Shown here piece by piece: positions 1-12,420 of a stretch of 64,000 bases of DNA. The notes below the pieces were generated by a model. It was not told the DNA's origin. It made no database searches and saw only the letters and a program-made list of their open reading frames with translations. Each line of letters opens with the position of its first letter. Position 1 is the first letter of the stretch. The DNA is taken from positions 186,001 to 250,000 of the forward strand of contig JARUPY010000556.1 of assembly GCA_029817715.1 (NCBI GenBank), written 5' to 3'. Origin of the DNA: Melastoma dodecandrum. Lineage: Eukaryota; Streptophyta; Magnoliopsida; Myrtales; Melastomataceae. The position numbers were made by a program, and so were the translations under genes.

Positions 1-3000
1 GCACCTAAACAGGCAAAAGTTCAGCAAAATCAGACTTCACTAAAAGTTCACTTTACCAAACCCAACGGCAACCATCTCAGCAATTCATACCACCGATGCT
101 CACAACAGACTCGGACTCCTTGACCAAGTGTAGTGCCCCAATCAGTGCTGAAATAGCCTTCAAAAAGGAACCAAGTATCACCACAAACATGTGATTTAGT
201 ATAGCAAAAGGACATGAACAGAACAAAGTATCATGATTTAAATCTTAAGGAAAAGAATATTCATAATATTTAAATAAGTAAATGTAAACAAAGAAGATGT
301 TTCCTTTCAAAAGTATCCCGAAATTCCAGCACAGAACAGTTAATTCGCTGCCAGTCAACATCAATCTATATGTAGATGCCGTCAAATACTTACAACAATA
401 CTGATAAAAAAACAATCATCTCACAAATAAATCATACCTCGGGAAAATATTCAAAGGCCAGCACAGCCTGTCGACCACAATCAACTCTGCAAATTGATAA
501 AAGAGGTCAAGGCACTTGTGTTTATGTTGTATACGCACAAACAATCCATAGCAATCCCCATTTTACCTAGAAAGTGCACACAGTTCCCACAGCACCCACA
601 AGAATTCTTCTGATTGTGGATTTGACGAAAGCATCTGATCCATGGCGCAGACCTACAAATATGCATTCAAATAATCATGCATTATGTTATACACTAGATT
701 TACTCAAAAGGAAAACAATAAAGTTAATTGATCAAACTGACTGCTTGAAGATGTGTTTCTAGAATCATTCCAATTTCTTGAGGCCGGCAGAGAAAACCTC
801 TGGATAGCAACACGAATGCATAATGAAGTGGGAGGTATTCATCCTTTGGAGAAGAGTCCACTCCCCGCAATATAGGGATCAACGCAGAGCAGAGATCGGT
901 TTGCTGGGCAAGGAATATTAAACCTGACTTCCAGAAATGCTCAAATTAATCACAAAGAACTTCTGACTCCCAAAAAGGAGTAGGTGGATTATTTACAATA
1001 CCAGAGCGGCTAAAGAGCAGAGACAAAATGATTGCCCAAACATCTGACATGATTTCCATGAGTAAGTGCACTGAACCTCTAGCAGATGAGCGTAGCATCG
1101 ATGAAGACAACAATGCAGCAGACAAGGGAAAAAATCCTCTCTCCTGTTCAATAGCCCACGGAACTCATGAATCTTCAAAATCAAGCCAGCATATATCAAA
1201 AACATTTGAAAGAACACATTTGAGACAACATGGAAATTTTCCCTCCACTTTTGCTAGATACACTTCCAATCCAATTAAAGATTGCTAGAAAATCATAAAT
1301 TAGAGAAGTTAGACATTATCTCACTTTCGGATGTAACTTTTAAAAGCTAGCAAATCAACTTAACTAGTTCCCACATGATAAAATAGTATCAAAGGAAGAA
1401 GAAATTACATGGACCGAATTGTTGTAGAGTTGCACAATTTTTATTTTTATTTTTTTAAGAAAAGGTTTACCTTGAGAAATATCAGCAGATATGGGTCATT
1501 ATCCCAGGTAAAAGGCAAATGATATGATGAACTTAGTAATCTCTCAATCGCCTTGTAGGAGAGGCATCCTCCCCCTTTAGCTAGAATTGCCTTACTTCCA
1601 CAGACCACAGGTGATGGATCTTCTATTGGACCCCGCACATTTACCAATTTCTTCATGTATTAGCAGCCAACGGTGACAATTATTAGTAAAACAAAATGTT
1701 CAAGAAACAAGGAAAATCAGGGATGGACAGCTTGGAAAATAAAATTTAGGCAATTTCATTATTGCTAAATTTTTCTTAGAGAAACTCACCACAAGGGTCT
1801 TTATATGAGACATTGCATTGTTTAGTGCTTCAAAAGTTCCATTGGAAGTCCTATCAACTGAAGATATATCTCTCAGCACACTAAGAACTGCACACTGGTG
1901 ATATATAGTATTAGCATAGAAGACAAGCAAGAGCCATGCAAGGTATCTTGAATAGAACATTGTACCTCATATCTTGATAAAACTTCATAAAACCTTAGCC
2001 GATGAAGAACATGAGTGGAAAGAGAAGCAATATCATGGCGTGGTTTTTGCAATAGAAGTTTCAAGAGCTGAGTATAGCATTCACTGATACCAAGTGGAAC
2101 ATCTTCACCTTCGCGAGGCCACCAGCCCAAAATACCTTCACAACCAATAGAGTGTCTAGTTGCCTGCTCCATCACTCCCAAAAGTAGAAGCACAGCAGTT
2201 GCAGAATCTCTCAAATCACTGATGAGAACCTGATGCAAATCTTCAATGCCCCCACCATTCACAAAGTGAAAGCAGCTCTCTTTACCAGAGCACAACAGAA
2301 GAGCCATGCTTAGTGACAAAATAACATTTTCGCTCTGACAATGAAACAAATAAACCGAATCAGTGCCATTATTGTCAATTCCAGATTCCCTAGAGAATCT
2401 AAAGCATAAAAAGTGAGTTAATTTACCCGTGAAATTGAGGAATGACAGGTGGACTGGATTTCAAAATGGAAATATTTCCCAAACGAATCTACCAACTGTC
2501 TTGAGCTAGCCAACACGTTTTCTGATTCAAGGAAGGCTTTATCTGCTGTTAATTCACGCAAGTCTTCATGAAGCTTCAAAAGCTCTGATACAGCATTAGT
2601 AATTGATGGTAGCAACTCTTTATAACTTGCAGATTTCACCATGGTAATAGGCTTCTGATTGACAACAGCACCGCACAGGTCATTAGCAATGTAAGAGGCC
2701 GCAACTGGTTGCAAAATATTAACAGCTTTATGAACAGCATCACCAGATTCTGACTTATCAAGAAATCTAAATACTAGCCTGAGCAGTTGCTTCAGCTCAT
2801 CAGATATGTCTATTGAGGGAAGTGGAAGAGTCAACACACTCAACACACGATCAAGTTGCTTTTCTGCTGAAGTACTAGAGCGTAGGGGCAAAGGTAAATC
2901 CTCAAGATTTCCCTCTACAGAAGTCACAATATTTGTCAAGGAGTTATCATCAAACTCAATGTTGAACTGCCCAAGATCCTCAGCTGTATTGCCATATATG

Positions 3001-4716
3001 ACTAAGCTCAGTCCACGATAGCTGCCTCGCACAACTAAATGATTGGTCACAACAGCCTGCAAAAGTTAAAAACACAAACATTTCTAAGGTGAAAGAAGCC
3101 AAGCCAATAGTAACACTCAGATTTCCGTGTCATATCCAACCAATATAAAGAATGTCACGTGATGCACTGGTGTTGGGAAACAGTAGGCAAAGTGAAAACA
3201 ACAGTGGATTACCTCCACTTCCAACATATTGGATGAAGAATGAGAATAGAGAAATGGCTGACAAAGGCGCCGAAACCTTGCCTCACTTTCACATTGGACA
3301 AACACTTCCAGAGCAAATGAAGGAGGTGATGTGCCTCTGCAACAAGAAAAACAGTTCACGGATCGTTAGACATACATGTATAGGTTTCCAGAATGCTTAA
3401 ATCAATGATTAAGTAGACCAAGGGAAAGGAGAACCATAGACTAAATCAGATATTTTAATATCTCAATTATGCTGTGAACCCATCCTACAGTTCATTTGGC
3501 AAAGGCCATTTGCTCGTTGAAGAAAAAGTTAGCAAAATCGGGCATTAAAGCTGAAAAATAAATTACTTTAGAAAAATACACAATCCTATTCAAATACTTG
3601 ATTATTACATATGTCCTATAAACTAAAATTGTACTTCAAAATTCGAATGATCAGCCACAAAAGTAGCATGGGTTACTAGTGATTTTCTGACCTCTTAAGT
3701 CAAGTTGCTAAATATACCTCTTACATCATTCTGAAAAATCAGCCAGCTACCAATCCTAACATGGAGAGAGTGAATTTCTTCAAATTTCCACAAATGAACT
3801 GCCATTCTAGCAGAGATGATCCTGACCCACCAGCAAATCTAAAATTGCGTATAGTCATAGCAATACATTACCCGACTACTGGGACTGATTGGCAAGCTGA
3901 AGAAGCATTCAGCTCTAGAAACTCACAGGCAGTGATCACAACAGGTTCAGAAAATAGTACCTGTCGAGAAAGAAAATGATAATGAATAAAAGCCACGTCT
4001 TTGCCAGATAATGGATAGAATAATATTATAGACGGTAGATATTAAGTTCCATGTTCTAAAGGTAAAATACAGAGGTGGAGACAATTCCAAAACAATAAAC
4101 ATCACGCAACACCATCCATTAATCCATTCCAAAAGCCAAACCAACTAACCCACCATACAGACCATATCATAAAGCAAAAAAATGGCCACTTACTCTGCTG
4201 CCCTTCAATGAAGTGTATTCCCAACAGTGGCATTCAATAACCACACAACAAAAAGTCACATGTTTCCTCCACTACATCAGAAGAAATTCATAACTAAGCA
4301 ATGGACGACCTAAAATTGAACATTCCTTTGCCTAAAGGATCACCAACTGCAGATATCAAACTCAGACTACTATCGATGCTTCGACATGCATCGAGAATCC
4401 CACACGACCTTTCTCAATCCACCTAACATATCACTAGGCTTCTTGTATAAAAACATTACGATAATTCCTCGAAAAGATTAAACTGGACAAGGCTGGATAA
4501 GGAACAACATAGCCCACCGCTAGATTTCAACAAAAGATCCGACCATCAAACTCATCCGATCGAAAAGCCCGAGGAGGAAGAAAAATATGCAGCAGACGCT
4601 GGTTATCAAGGAAGGGAAAAGATAGGGAAGAGTGGGAGTACCTCGTCGACGTATTCGTCCAGGTGAGGATGGGAGAAAGTCTGGACGAACAACACGCACG
4701 GTTCCGGCCTTCCCAT
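1..4716 (-). CDS. VIR: VIRILIZER homolog, m6A methyltransferase complex subunit, 5' part (12 exons, runs off left edge)
   Basis: Nuclear scaffold subunit of the mRNA N6-methyladenosine writer, which works with MTA, MTB, FIP37 and HAKAI. The protein starts MGRPEPCVLFVQTFSHPHLD and contains AVVTNHLVVRGSYRGLSLVI and EEFLWVLWELCALSR, all characteristic of plant VIR. Exons placed by GT-AG borders and matching phase: 4642-4716, 3872-3960, 3213-3336, 2427-3056, 1966-2334, 1790-1894, 1471-1650, 1002-1143, 742-923, 567-652, 438-486 and 91-157. That is 2098 nt, about 699 codons; plant VIR is roughly 2100 residues, so about one third is here. Bases 1-4 may open the next exon, because a pyrimidine-rich AG acceptor lies just before them on the minus strand. 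No stop or frameshift was found in the 12 exons. The start is the ATG at 4716; the N-terminus matches the family. Identity is from recognised family sequence, borders are read directly, and the exact ends have not been tested against transcripts. Confidence 0.93.
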
Positions 4717-4910
4717 TGTGGATCACTCCTGCATATTAGGGTTAGGGTTCCCCACAAAAACTTCCCTTCTTCCCCCCAAAATGGGATGTAGGGTTTTAGT
4801 TCTTGCGCTGCTTTCCGCCGGAGAAGGGGGAAGAAAAGGGTCGGATCGTTATTACGAATTCCCTATTTTATTATTATTATTATTATTACCCACCCGTATA
4901 ATATAATTCT
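4717..4910 (-). promoter_or_regulatory. VIR 5' UTR and proximal promoter
   Basis: Sequence directly upstream of the VIR start codon. On the minus strand it holds an AACCCTAACCC-like telo-box at about 4739-4752, a motif common near the start sites of plant housekeeping genes. Farther up, 4868-4888 is a (TTA)n run. No clear TATA box was found, which suits a broadly expressed gene. The transcription start is not known. Confidence 0.5.
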
Positions 4911-6091
4911 GTAACACGTACGGTTCTCCTCGTTTTGGTTGAGGTCGCGCGGAGTTTGGAAGAAATTTTTTAAATTTAAGCTTTTTATAAAGTAGTTATT
5001 ACAAAATTTGAAATTCTTTTACGAATATTATTACCATTCCTCCGGAACCTTAAAAATTTTACGTCTCGCGACTTTCTTCTAGGGGCCGTAATTTCAAATA
5101 CCGACGTAGACACGATCCCACGAGATTTAAAACCGATTCGGGTTTAAATGAATATATTTTTTATTTAAATAAATCAACTCCCACGCCATAAAATCTATAT
5201 CCGAATTCGAATTTTATTGACACGTTTATAAATTTGTATAACCCGTATAATTTTTAATAAAACAATAATTTCTATTTTATTTTAAGCCTAGCACGTTTCA
5301 CATTAAATTAACGTAAGTACAAACAAATAAATACATTATATCGGGGTTTGACGTTGTACAAATGGAACAATATTTAGGTGAAATGCGAAAAATAGTTGGT
5401 TGATTTAGATATGGAGATAAATAAGGATTTTATTTAAAAAAATTGATTAGACAAACGTGGGACAATCCCTCAAGCAATCAAGTTTCGAGTTTTCTTCCTT
5501 ATTTATTAAGAAAACTCGAAACTTGTTCCCACATTATCGTTGATGTGCTGACATTTCATTATCAAGAAAACCCTATTCGATAAAATAACTCGATCTGAGT
5601 CGATTCCACCAAATCAAGCAAACCCTACTTACCCAAACACACTCCCCGATCGATTCTTCCCCACCTTCAACGCCGTTCTCGTTCATTCCTCGCCTCGTCT
5701 CTTCCTAACCTCCAACACCGTCCTCCATCGATCCGACCTACAACACAGACGAGTTCCATCATTCTCGACCTACAACACAAAGGGCTTCCATCAGTCCCTG
5801 GTAATTTGTAACACTTCTTGGTCGTGGGTTTGCTGTGGGGATTAGGGTTGGACGTGGGATGGTTGTGTGGATAAGGATTTTATGGGTTGTTTGTTTGTTA
5901 AAGCTTAAGTCTGTTTGTTTACTGTGGGCATTAGGATTGATTGTGGTTTAAGTCTATTTGTATACTGTTGATTGGTAATATGGCTTAAGTTTTACCTGGT
6001 TTGTGGCTTAAGTTTGCTTGTTGATTGGTACTGTTGATTAGTAATCTGTCTGTTTGTGGGTTAAGTTTTACCTTGTTCTTTGTCTTTAGAA
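4911..6091. other. Intergenic DNA between VIR and the Mutator-like element
   Basis: AT-rich to about 5580, then C/T-rich from 5590 to 5800, and T/G-rich after that with repeated words such as GGCTTAAGT and TGATTGGTA. No coding frame was recognised. The T/G-rich part leads straight into the transposase start at 6092 and is probably the element's own leader. A terminal inverted repeat could not be matched to the sequence beyond 10.3 kb by eye. Confidence 0.45.
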
Positions 6092-8560
6092 ATGGAAAAG
6101 GGACGCGGTAAAGTTGTTCTACATGTTGGTGATAAACTCAATCTTTATGGTCCGGTATCTTATGTTGGTGGTAAGGTGGTAAGACAAAAACATTTAACAA
6201 TGTCGATGCGGATAAGATAGGATATTTCACTATCAAGAGTTTTGTGAGAATGTGTGCATACGATGCGACTAGAATTTGGTTCGCAAAACCTGGGAAAAGT
6301 CTAGCCAAGGGTTTGGTTGAGTTTTGCAATGATGCTCAAGTGTCTGAGATGGTGAATTTGTTATTGCAATATAAGAGCATTAACATTTATGTTGAGGGAG
6401 ATGAAATCCATGAAAGTGATCCCGAAGAAGATGAGGATATCAGGGAGTTGGTAGGGGAAGATGAATCTATTCATGAGGATATAGGTGTTGATGATATTAA
6501 TGAAGTTAATATAGATGTTGGTGATGTTGTAGAGTATGATTATGTTAATTCTAAGGCTGAGCTCGTAGATGAGGACCATGATGGTGACAATGTTGTTTCT
6601 AGACCTGTTGAAAAGATATATGACCCTGAATGTGATCATAGGATACTGAATTTTGAGGTTGGATTAATATTTGATACACTTCAACAATTTAAAGAATTTG
6701 TTCAAGATTATGGAATTGTAAATGGAGTTAACTTGCGATTTGCTAGAGTAGACCGAGGAGAATGGAAGTAGTTTATGAAAATGGGAGTCCTTGGAGAGTA
6801 TATACTAGCTGGCTACAAAGAGATTTGACTGTTGCTATTAAGGGATGTCAGTTATAGCATAAATGTACTAGATCTTTGAAAAACATACAGGCTACTATGA
6901 AGTGGTTAGCTCGAAAATTTATTAGAATGGACAGACCATTGGATACTATGAAAGCTTAGGATATCATGGTCGACTTGATGGATAAATATAGTGTTCAGGT
7001 TCACAAGTTGTAGGTATATCGTACAAAATGGCATGTCTAGAGAATTGTCAATGGATCTATTGAGGAGCTCTATAAGAAAATCAGGTTGTATGTAGCTTAT
7101 CTCGGCAAGAAATGTCTTGATAGTACTGTCAAGCCTGATCTGGAAGTAACCCCTGGTTTAGGTCTCTTTAATACTTTTAAAAGATTCTATGTAGGCTTAA
7201 TGAGTTGAGGAAGGGGTTGAGGCCTGGTTGTAGGAAGGTGGTGGTTTCTAATGGAACATTTTTTAAGGCAAATGCTTGAGGAATTTTGTTGTCTGTAGTT
7301 GGTAGAGATGGGAACAATCATATGTTTCCTATTGCTGGGGCAGTTGTGGAGGGTGAGAACACCCAAAGTTGGATGTGGTTTTTGTCTCTTCTATTTCAAG
7401 ACCTAGCAATCAATGATGGACGTGATTGAACCTTTATAAATGATAAAAAAAGGTAAACAATGCTCACTTTTTGATTGTTGGATGTGGTAAACAATGCTCA
7501 TAGGTTTTCAAGTCACTTTTTGATTGATCTTATGAAACAGGGGTTGATACATGTTGTTGTTGATTTAGCAACTTTGGCTGAACACAGAAATTGTGCAAGA
7601 CATGTCTATTCTAATTGGAAAATTAATCACCGAGGACACTTGCTGAAGAAATGCTTTTGGACTGTTGTGAAGAGCACTCATGAGGCATCCTATAAGAAAG
7701 CATTGAACAACATGGGACTGTTATCTCCTGAAGCAGCTTAGGACTTTATCAAACAAGGACCCGAGCATTTCTGCAAGGTGAGTACTCCTGTTTACTCAAG
7801 TTGTCCCTGTACTCCTGTTTTGTCCCTTGAACGTAGCTGTTGTATTATGTACAGGTCGTCTTTGACACATCGGTGAAGTGTGATACAACTGACAACAATT
7901 TATGTGGACTTTCAACGGCTATATTACAGTTGCTAGGACAAAACCTATGTAGATATGTTGGATGACATAAGAGCAACTTTGATGGAGAGAATGTTCCATA
8001 AGTACAAATTGTTTGATGGTTGGGAAGATGAGATATGTCCAGAGATTAGGAAAACGATTGAGAGTTTGAAAGTGGCTGTTGGTTCATGGGTTCCTAAGCC
8101 TACTATTGGTGATAAATTTGAGGTGGTTAGTAGACAGGAAAAGTTTATTGTTGATTTGAAAGCGTGTACATGTAGTTGTAGGGAATGGGAGTTGACGGGC
8201 ACCCCTTGTTGTCATGGTATTGCATGCATCAACTTCATGAAGCATAATGTTGAGGCATATGTGCATGAACTTTTCAAGAAAACAATTTACTTGGCCGCAT
8301 ATCAGCACCCACTGATACCTATGGAAGGAGAAAACACATGGCCAGAGGTTACAGGTGAGCTAATTCAACCTCCTCCATTTAAGATCAAGCTAGCGAGACC
8401 AAAGAAGAATCGGAAGAAGGGACTTGAAAAGGAGCCAAAGAATGCAACAAGACTGACTAAAAAAGGAGGGGATTAGGTGTAGCGGGTGTAAGTTGTATGG
8501 GCACAATATGAGGAGTTGTAAAACAACAATTGCTGCTGAATATGTAGCTGTAGTCCCTCG
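6092..8560 (+). pseudogene. Decayed Mutator-like element (MULE/MuDR) transposase
   Basis: Cut-and-paste DNA transposase of the Mutator family, now broken. In order: an N-terminal segment from ATG 6092; a MuDR N-terminal domain at 6244-6771 with an acidic stretch; a DDE core at about 6780-7740 crossed by many stops, with VVEGENTQSWMWFLSLL and EHRNCARHVYSNWK still readable; and a SWIM zinc finger (CTCSCREWELTGTPCCHG, CxC...CxH) at 7955-8476. A CCHC zinc knuckle (CSGCKLYGHNMRSC) follows near 8479 but lies in another frame, shifted within the GGGG run just before the TAG at 8474. In the core, the block expected to hold the first catalytic Asp reads SNGTFFK, so Asn stands in its place. Frame changes, stops and this substitution make it inactive. 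The family call is firm; the reading between blocks is inference. Confidence 0.88.
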
Positions 8561-8689
8561 AGAAGGAGTTCCTTCTAGTGGTCAGGTAGTATGGAGTTTT
8601 ATGTTTTCATAGTTATTGTTTAGTTATTAACGATTCATGAGAATTTCTTGATTGAACATGATACATCTATAAAGAAATCTGGTAGAAGT

Positions 8690-9060
8690 GTAAGAGGAGG
8701 AAGAGGATGAGTTGTTGGAAGGGGACCCTATGAGAGGGGACCTTATGGAAGAGGATGAGTTGGAGGGGACCCTATGGGAAGGGACCTTATGGAAGAGGAG
8801 GAGTTGGAAGGGCAGGCGTGCAAGAGGACACAGGGGAAGGGGACGCAGAGGCAGAGGAGCAACTTTTGTGCTACATCTCATTTTGAAGTGGGCACAAGCA
8901 GTCATCCTCAAAGCAGCTATAATATGGGGACAATCGCAACACATGAATCTTCTATGGCTGGAACAAGCATCAAGGTGTCTACCAATGTGCAACCTTAGTT
9001 TGAGGCTGCTGCGATTTTCTGTTCTTGTTTGTCTTCACTTCTGAACTGGAATTGGAATGG
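8690..9060 (+). repeat. MULE 3' coding tail with short G/A-rich direct repeats
   Basis: Purine-rich tail following the zinc knuckle. Units such as GACCTTATGGAAGAGGA and GGAAGGGGACC recur between about 8712 and 8850. In one frame this reads as a Gly/Arg-rich C-terminus (GRGRRGRG), usual for MULE transposases after the zinc knuckle. The frame is broken relative to the upstream domains, so it is part of the same pseudogene. Confidence 0.55.
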
Positions 9061-9344
9061 TCTGATGGGGCACATTTATTCTGTACATTACTTTGTATTC
9101 TGTTGTGGTCTGAAAATCTGGGGATCTATACTAGTGTTTTTCATCATTAGTTGTAATTGGGAATCTGGGAAGGAGAAGTTGTTTGTTATAACCTGGACAT
9201 TATGACAACCTGCACATAAAACTGGAAAGACAAATAATGGATACATAAACTGGATAAATAATGGACACAGAAATCTTATAATATTTTTGTTGTATAATGG
9301 ATACATAAAACTGGAAAGATAAAACTACATATGACAACCTACTT

Positions 9345-9775
9345 TCCATAACATAAGCACTAAACATAAACACAAAACAACACCAATAACAACAAATGTA
9401 CCATACCATTTCAAAATCTTCAAATTTTCTTCAGCTTTAGCCAATCCTATTTCCGCTATCCTTAGTCATGCCTCAATATTTTCATTTCCAGCAAATAAAT
9501 CTGATGTCCCTTGTCCTCTGTCCTTGGGCCATTTCAGCAATCATATTTCCATTGTCCACTGTCCTCAACCACGGCGTATCACCCAAAAGAAAACCCCACC
9601 CTCCATCAAACTTATAAAGACAGCATCCAAAGAACATTCTCCCATTGATCATTTCTGTTTTAGTTGTCCAAACAATACAATCAAGTCCACAATAACACTT
9701 CATATCAATGTTTTTCTCCACGTGGGTCGAACTATCTGTGCTGCTAGTACTTCTACTCTTTCGTCAACTAGACAT
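9345..9775 (-). pseudogene. GRF-type zinc-finger protein, MULE companion gene (broken)
   Basis: Plants carry many copies of a small gene with an N-terminal Ser-rich tag, a GRF zinc finger and a C-terminal coiled coil plus membrane segment, often near MULEs; its role is not known. Here the minus strand starts at ATG 9775, but the fourth codon is TGA (9764-9766). After it the GRF finger is clear: KCYCGLDCIVWTTKTEM then GRMFFGCCLYK. The frame then runs to TPWLRTVDNGNMIAEMAQ. Near 9485 a frameshift follows, and the next frame carries one more stop, then LAKAEENLKILKWY and a hydrophobic Val/Leu/Cys-rich segment of about 20 residues. It lies tail to tail with the MULE transposase. The two stops and the frameshift argue for a dead copy. 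Confidence 0.75.
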
Positions 9776-10429
9776 AGTTGGAAAAGAACAACAATAACAA
9801 CCACATTCCAGTAATAATAATAGACTGTAATTGTAATTGACCTAACAATAATAACCTTCAGATTGTAATTGGCCAATCAGTAATTGACCTAAGAGTAATA
9901 ACAGTGGAATAAACAAAAGCAATAATAATGGACCAATGTCTAAACATCTATGGACTGAAATGCAATCAACATGTGGGAATGGGCAACAATGATGGGTTAT
10001 CAGGGAGGTCGGGAAGGGAACCCGCGAGATCAAGTATGGAGGAGGGAGGAAAGACGGGGTGTCGGGAGGAAGGACGAGAATATTGGAGATGGAGGTCGGG
10101 GATATCAGGGAGATGTCGGGGATGGGAGGAAGAATCGGGGGAGAATCGAGGGAGCGGAGAGAGATTAGAGTTTCAAGATTTTGTGGTTTAATCGGGGGTG
10201 TTGGATGAAGATAACGATGGGCATATGGCGTTAATGACCACTTGTACGCCACGAGGGATTCCGTCCATGGATTGGCTTAACGGTGGTTAGAATTGAGACA
10301 ACGGTCAAAAGTTTAGGATGAGTGACGATATTTTGAAAACCTTAGGTTAGATCGAAAAAATGGACAAAGTTTGAGGTAGAATTGATCATTTGGCTTTAAT
10401 AAATTGACTCAAACAAGTCGTGGAAGAAA
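9776..10429. other. Spacer between GRF gene and FAR1-like fragment
   Basis: Contains repeats of GTAATTGACCTAA and AACAATAATAA (9800-9920) and a G/A-rich stretch (10000-10190). Open frames on both strands here are low-complexity and match no family I know. The stretch is probably the promoter side of the GRF gene or the end of the MULE. Confidence 0.4.
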
Positions 10430-11150
10430 CAAATCACTTGATGAATGCATTAATGCTCTCCGACCATCCGGTAGTTGTCATCCCACCAAAAAAATAATCA
10501 CGAATATATGCGGACGCCCAAAATTCTTTGATTTGATATAAGCCATTTATATGCTTATTATATCCCAAGTCATATTTATTGATAAAATATTTCCATTGAC
10601 ATTCAAAATCATCACGCACCTACTTTATAAAAATATGAGCACCAATTCATATATGCCTTACGTAAGATTGCCGTGAAACAACTAGTGCTAAATTTTGCAG
10701 TGATGTGTCATATGCAAAATGCATGTTTAGTAGTAGGCATCTCTTTTTGAATGGCGACAGCCATCCATGGATCTTGATCCGTCAAGATTGTCTTCGGTGG
10801 GGTACCCACAAGATCAACAAATAGCAATTAGACAAATATGACTAATAACTTTTAAAATTGTAACAAATCAAATTTTAAGACAAATATATAACAACATACC
10901 TTCATTAGCCATTGGAAGGCCTTTGTTGTCTCATTACGAATCAATCACACCCGAATAATATTGTCTTTCTATGATTATTAACGCCAACAAAAACCCCAAA
11001 AGGCATCTGATACGAATTTACTTCATAAGTTGTATAAAAAACAACATCTCCATAATTTTTATACTTATCAAAACATGGAACAGGAGACCAAAAAATATGC
11101 TCTAATTTCCTTCTTCCTCTGTTTTGTTTGCATATTTCAAAATTTTATCC
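10430..11150 (-). pseudogene. FAR1/FHY3-related (FRS) transposase-derived fragment
   Basis: FAR1-related proteins are plant transcription factors domesticated from Mutator-type transposases. On the minus strand, from high to low coordinate, the readable blocks are: FWSPVPCFDKYKNYGDVVFY; YTTYEVNSYQMPFGVFVG and NNHRKTILFGC; NETTKAFQWLMK (followed by GT, an intron-like gap over about 10800-10910); PKTILTDQDPWMAVAIQ; and finally FECQWKYFINKYDL with GMTTTGWSESINAFI (10434-10619). These blocks match the DDE core order of FRS proteins. Stops and frame changes separate them, and neither the N-terminal FAR1 DNA-binding domain nor the C-terminal SWIM finger was found, so this is a truncated, decayed copy. 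Whether it was a host FRS gene or a transposon copy cannot be told. Confidence 0.8.
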
Positions 11151-12258
11151 CCATTAGTTAATTCTGGTGTAGATGATCACTTAAGCAACGTGTTACTTGT
11201 GGTCAGCAATGTTGTCTTATAAATTGTATGTTTATCTTTAGTAATGAATTTGAGTAAAATATTGTTGAGTTGCAGCAAGTGTGAGCAGTATGTTGCTATT
11301 TTACAGTATGCTGCTACTGTCTTGTTACGCTTAATCATTAAATATTTGAAAATAAATATTTCTTATATTTTGAAACAAAATATATCTCGAGATGTCTTAA
11401 TACATTGAACTTAGTTTGGATATTCCAAATCATCTTGTTAGGCAACTCAAAATTATTATATTAGCTTTCCAAGTTAAGATTTAGAAATAAAGCGACATTA
11501 CGCTATAAAGCGACAAATTGTGAAATCAACAGTCTTGATTATGATTTGATTCCATTAGTTGATAGGTTATCATTAGGTTAGTTAATTAATAAAACATAAA
11601 GATAAATAAAGTAAGGAAAGTTACCGTTTGAGGACTTTTCTGCTCGGATACAATGATCATTGAGCAAGCATCTCCTCAGGCTTGTTTGTAATTTGGAAAC
11701 TTGGAAGGTGCGGCCCATATGATGCAAGTCAGGTTATACCCACACATATTGTAAATTTCAAGAATATCACATGTAGTTACTATTCGTAACACAAATAAGA
11801 AATGAGAAAGAAAGAAGCAACAAAAGAGATAACATACGCATGTATTCAAGGAAACTTGCCAAAGGATTAAGATGGAGAGATCAGATGGCTCACTTCATAA
11901 TACATTGTTTCATTTCTATCATGGAGACGGTTCAGAATTCGCCAGATTGCCAAGAGCAGTAGGATCAAATGGGCCATCTTATCCACAGAGTGGTATATTA
12001 AAGGCTAATAGAATGTATATTCATCATTGAAGGCATTCACACGCTCAGACTTTTTCATGGATCTCAACCTACAGTTATCGAATCACTTTCCAATTGATTA
12101 CACAAGCAATTGCATTATCCACTGAAATGCCTACTATGAGTAAAGGAATCGTCGTCTAATAATTAAACCATGCTTACATTTCATACGCAGCTATGTGAAT
12201 CTTTCATACTAATCTGCAATTTTCAAGCTGTGACCCGGGATACCAAGACAAAATCTAA
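11151..12258. other. Gene-free stretch with a weak caulimovirid-leader-like motif
   Basis: AT-rich, with no recognised gene. At about 11618-11645 the words GTTACCGTTTGAGGACTTTT resemble the motif found at 13463 (+) and at about 26975 (-), where it belongs to the leader of the endogenous caulimovirid. The resemblance is short here, so this may be a remnant or chance. Confidence 0.4.
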
Positions 12259-12420
12259 TGACCCGAAATTCTGTATAAGAATTATTACGTAAATGGGTTA
12301 ATTTAATTATATGTATAGGTGCGTCAAACGGTTTGATTTGGTCAAAATCCGACATGGCACGAGAGTTTAATACTCTCGTAGCTTACTGATGTTACTAGCG
12401 AATGTTATCGAGACTTCAAA
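12259..12420 (+). repeat. Terminal part of a dispersed repeat (begins TGACCCGAAATTCTG)
   Basis: The sequence starting at 12259 matches, over roughly 150 bases, the minus strand reading down from 40504, where it interrupts an ABC-transporter exon. Shared blocks include TGACCCGAAATTCTGTATAA, GGGTTAATTTAATT-like runs and ACGAGAGTTTAATA. A TG start suggests an LTR or other element terminus. The class is not certain. Confidence 0.6.

Noticed and set aside
9842..10252. 136-codon Pro/Leu-rich minus-strand frame upstream of the GRF gene
   Set aside because: Composition-driven, with no conserved motif; more likely UTR or promoter.
5370..10420. Matching terminal inverted repeats of the MULE
   Set aside because: I compared the likely ends by eye and found no convincing match, so the element borders are left open.
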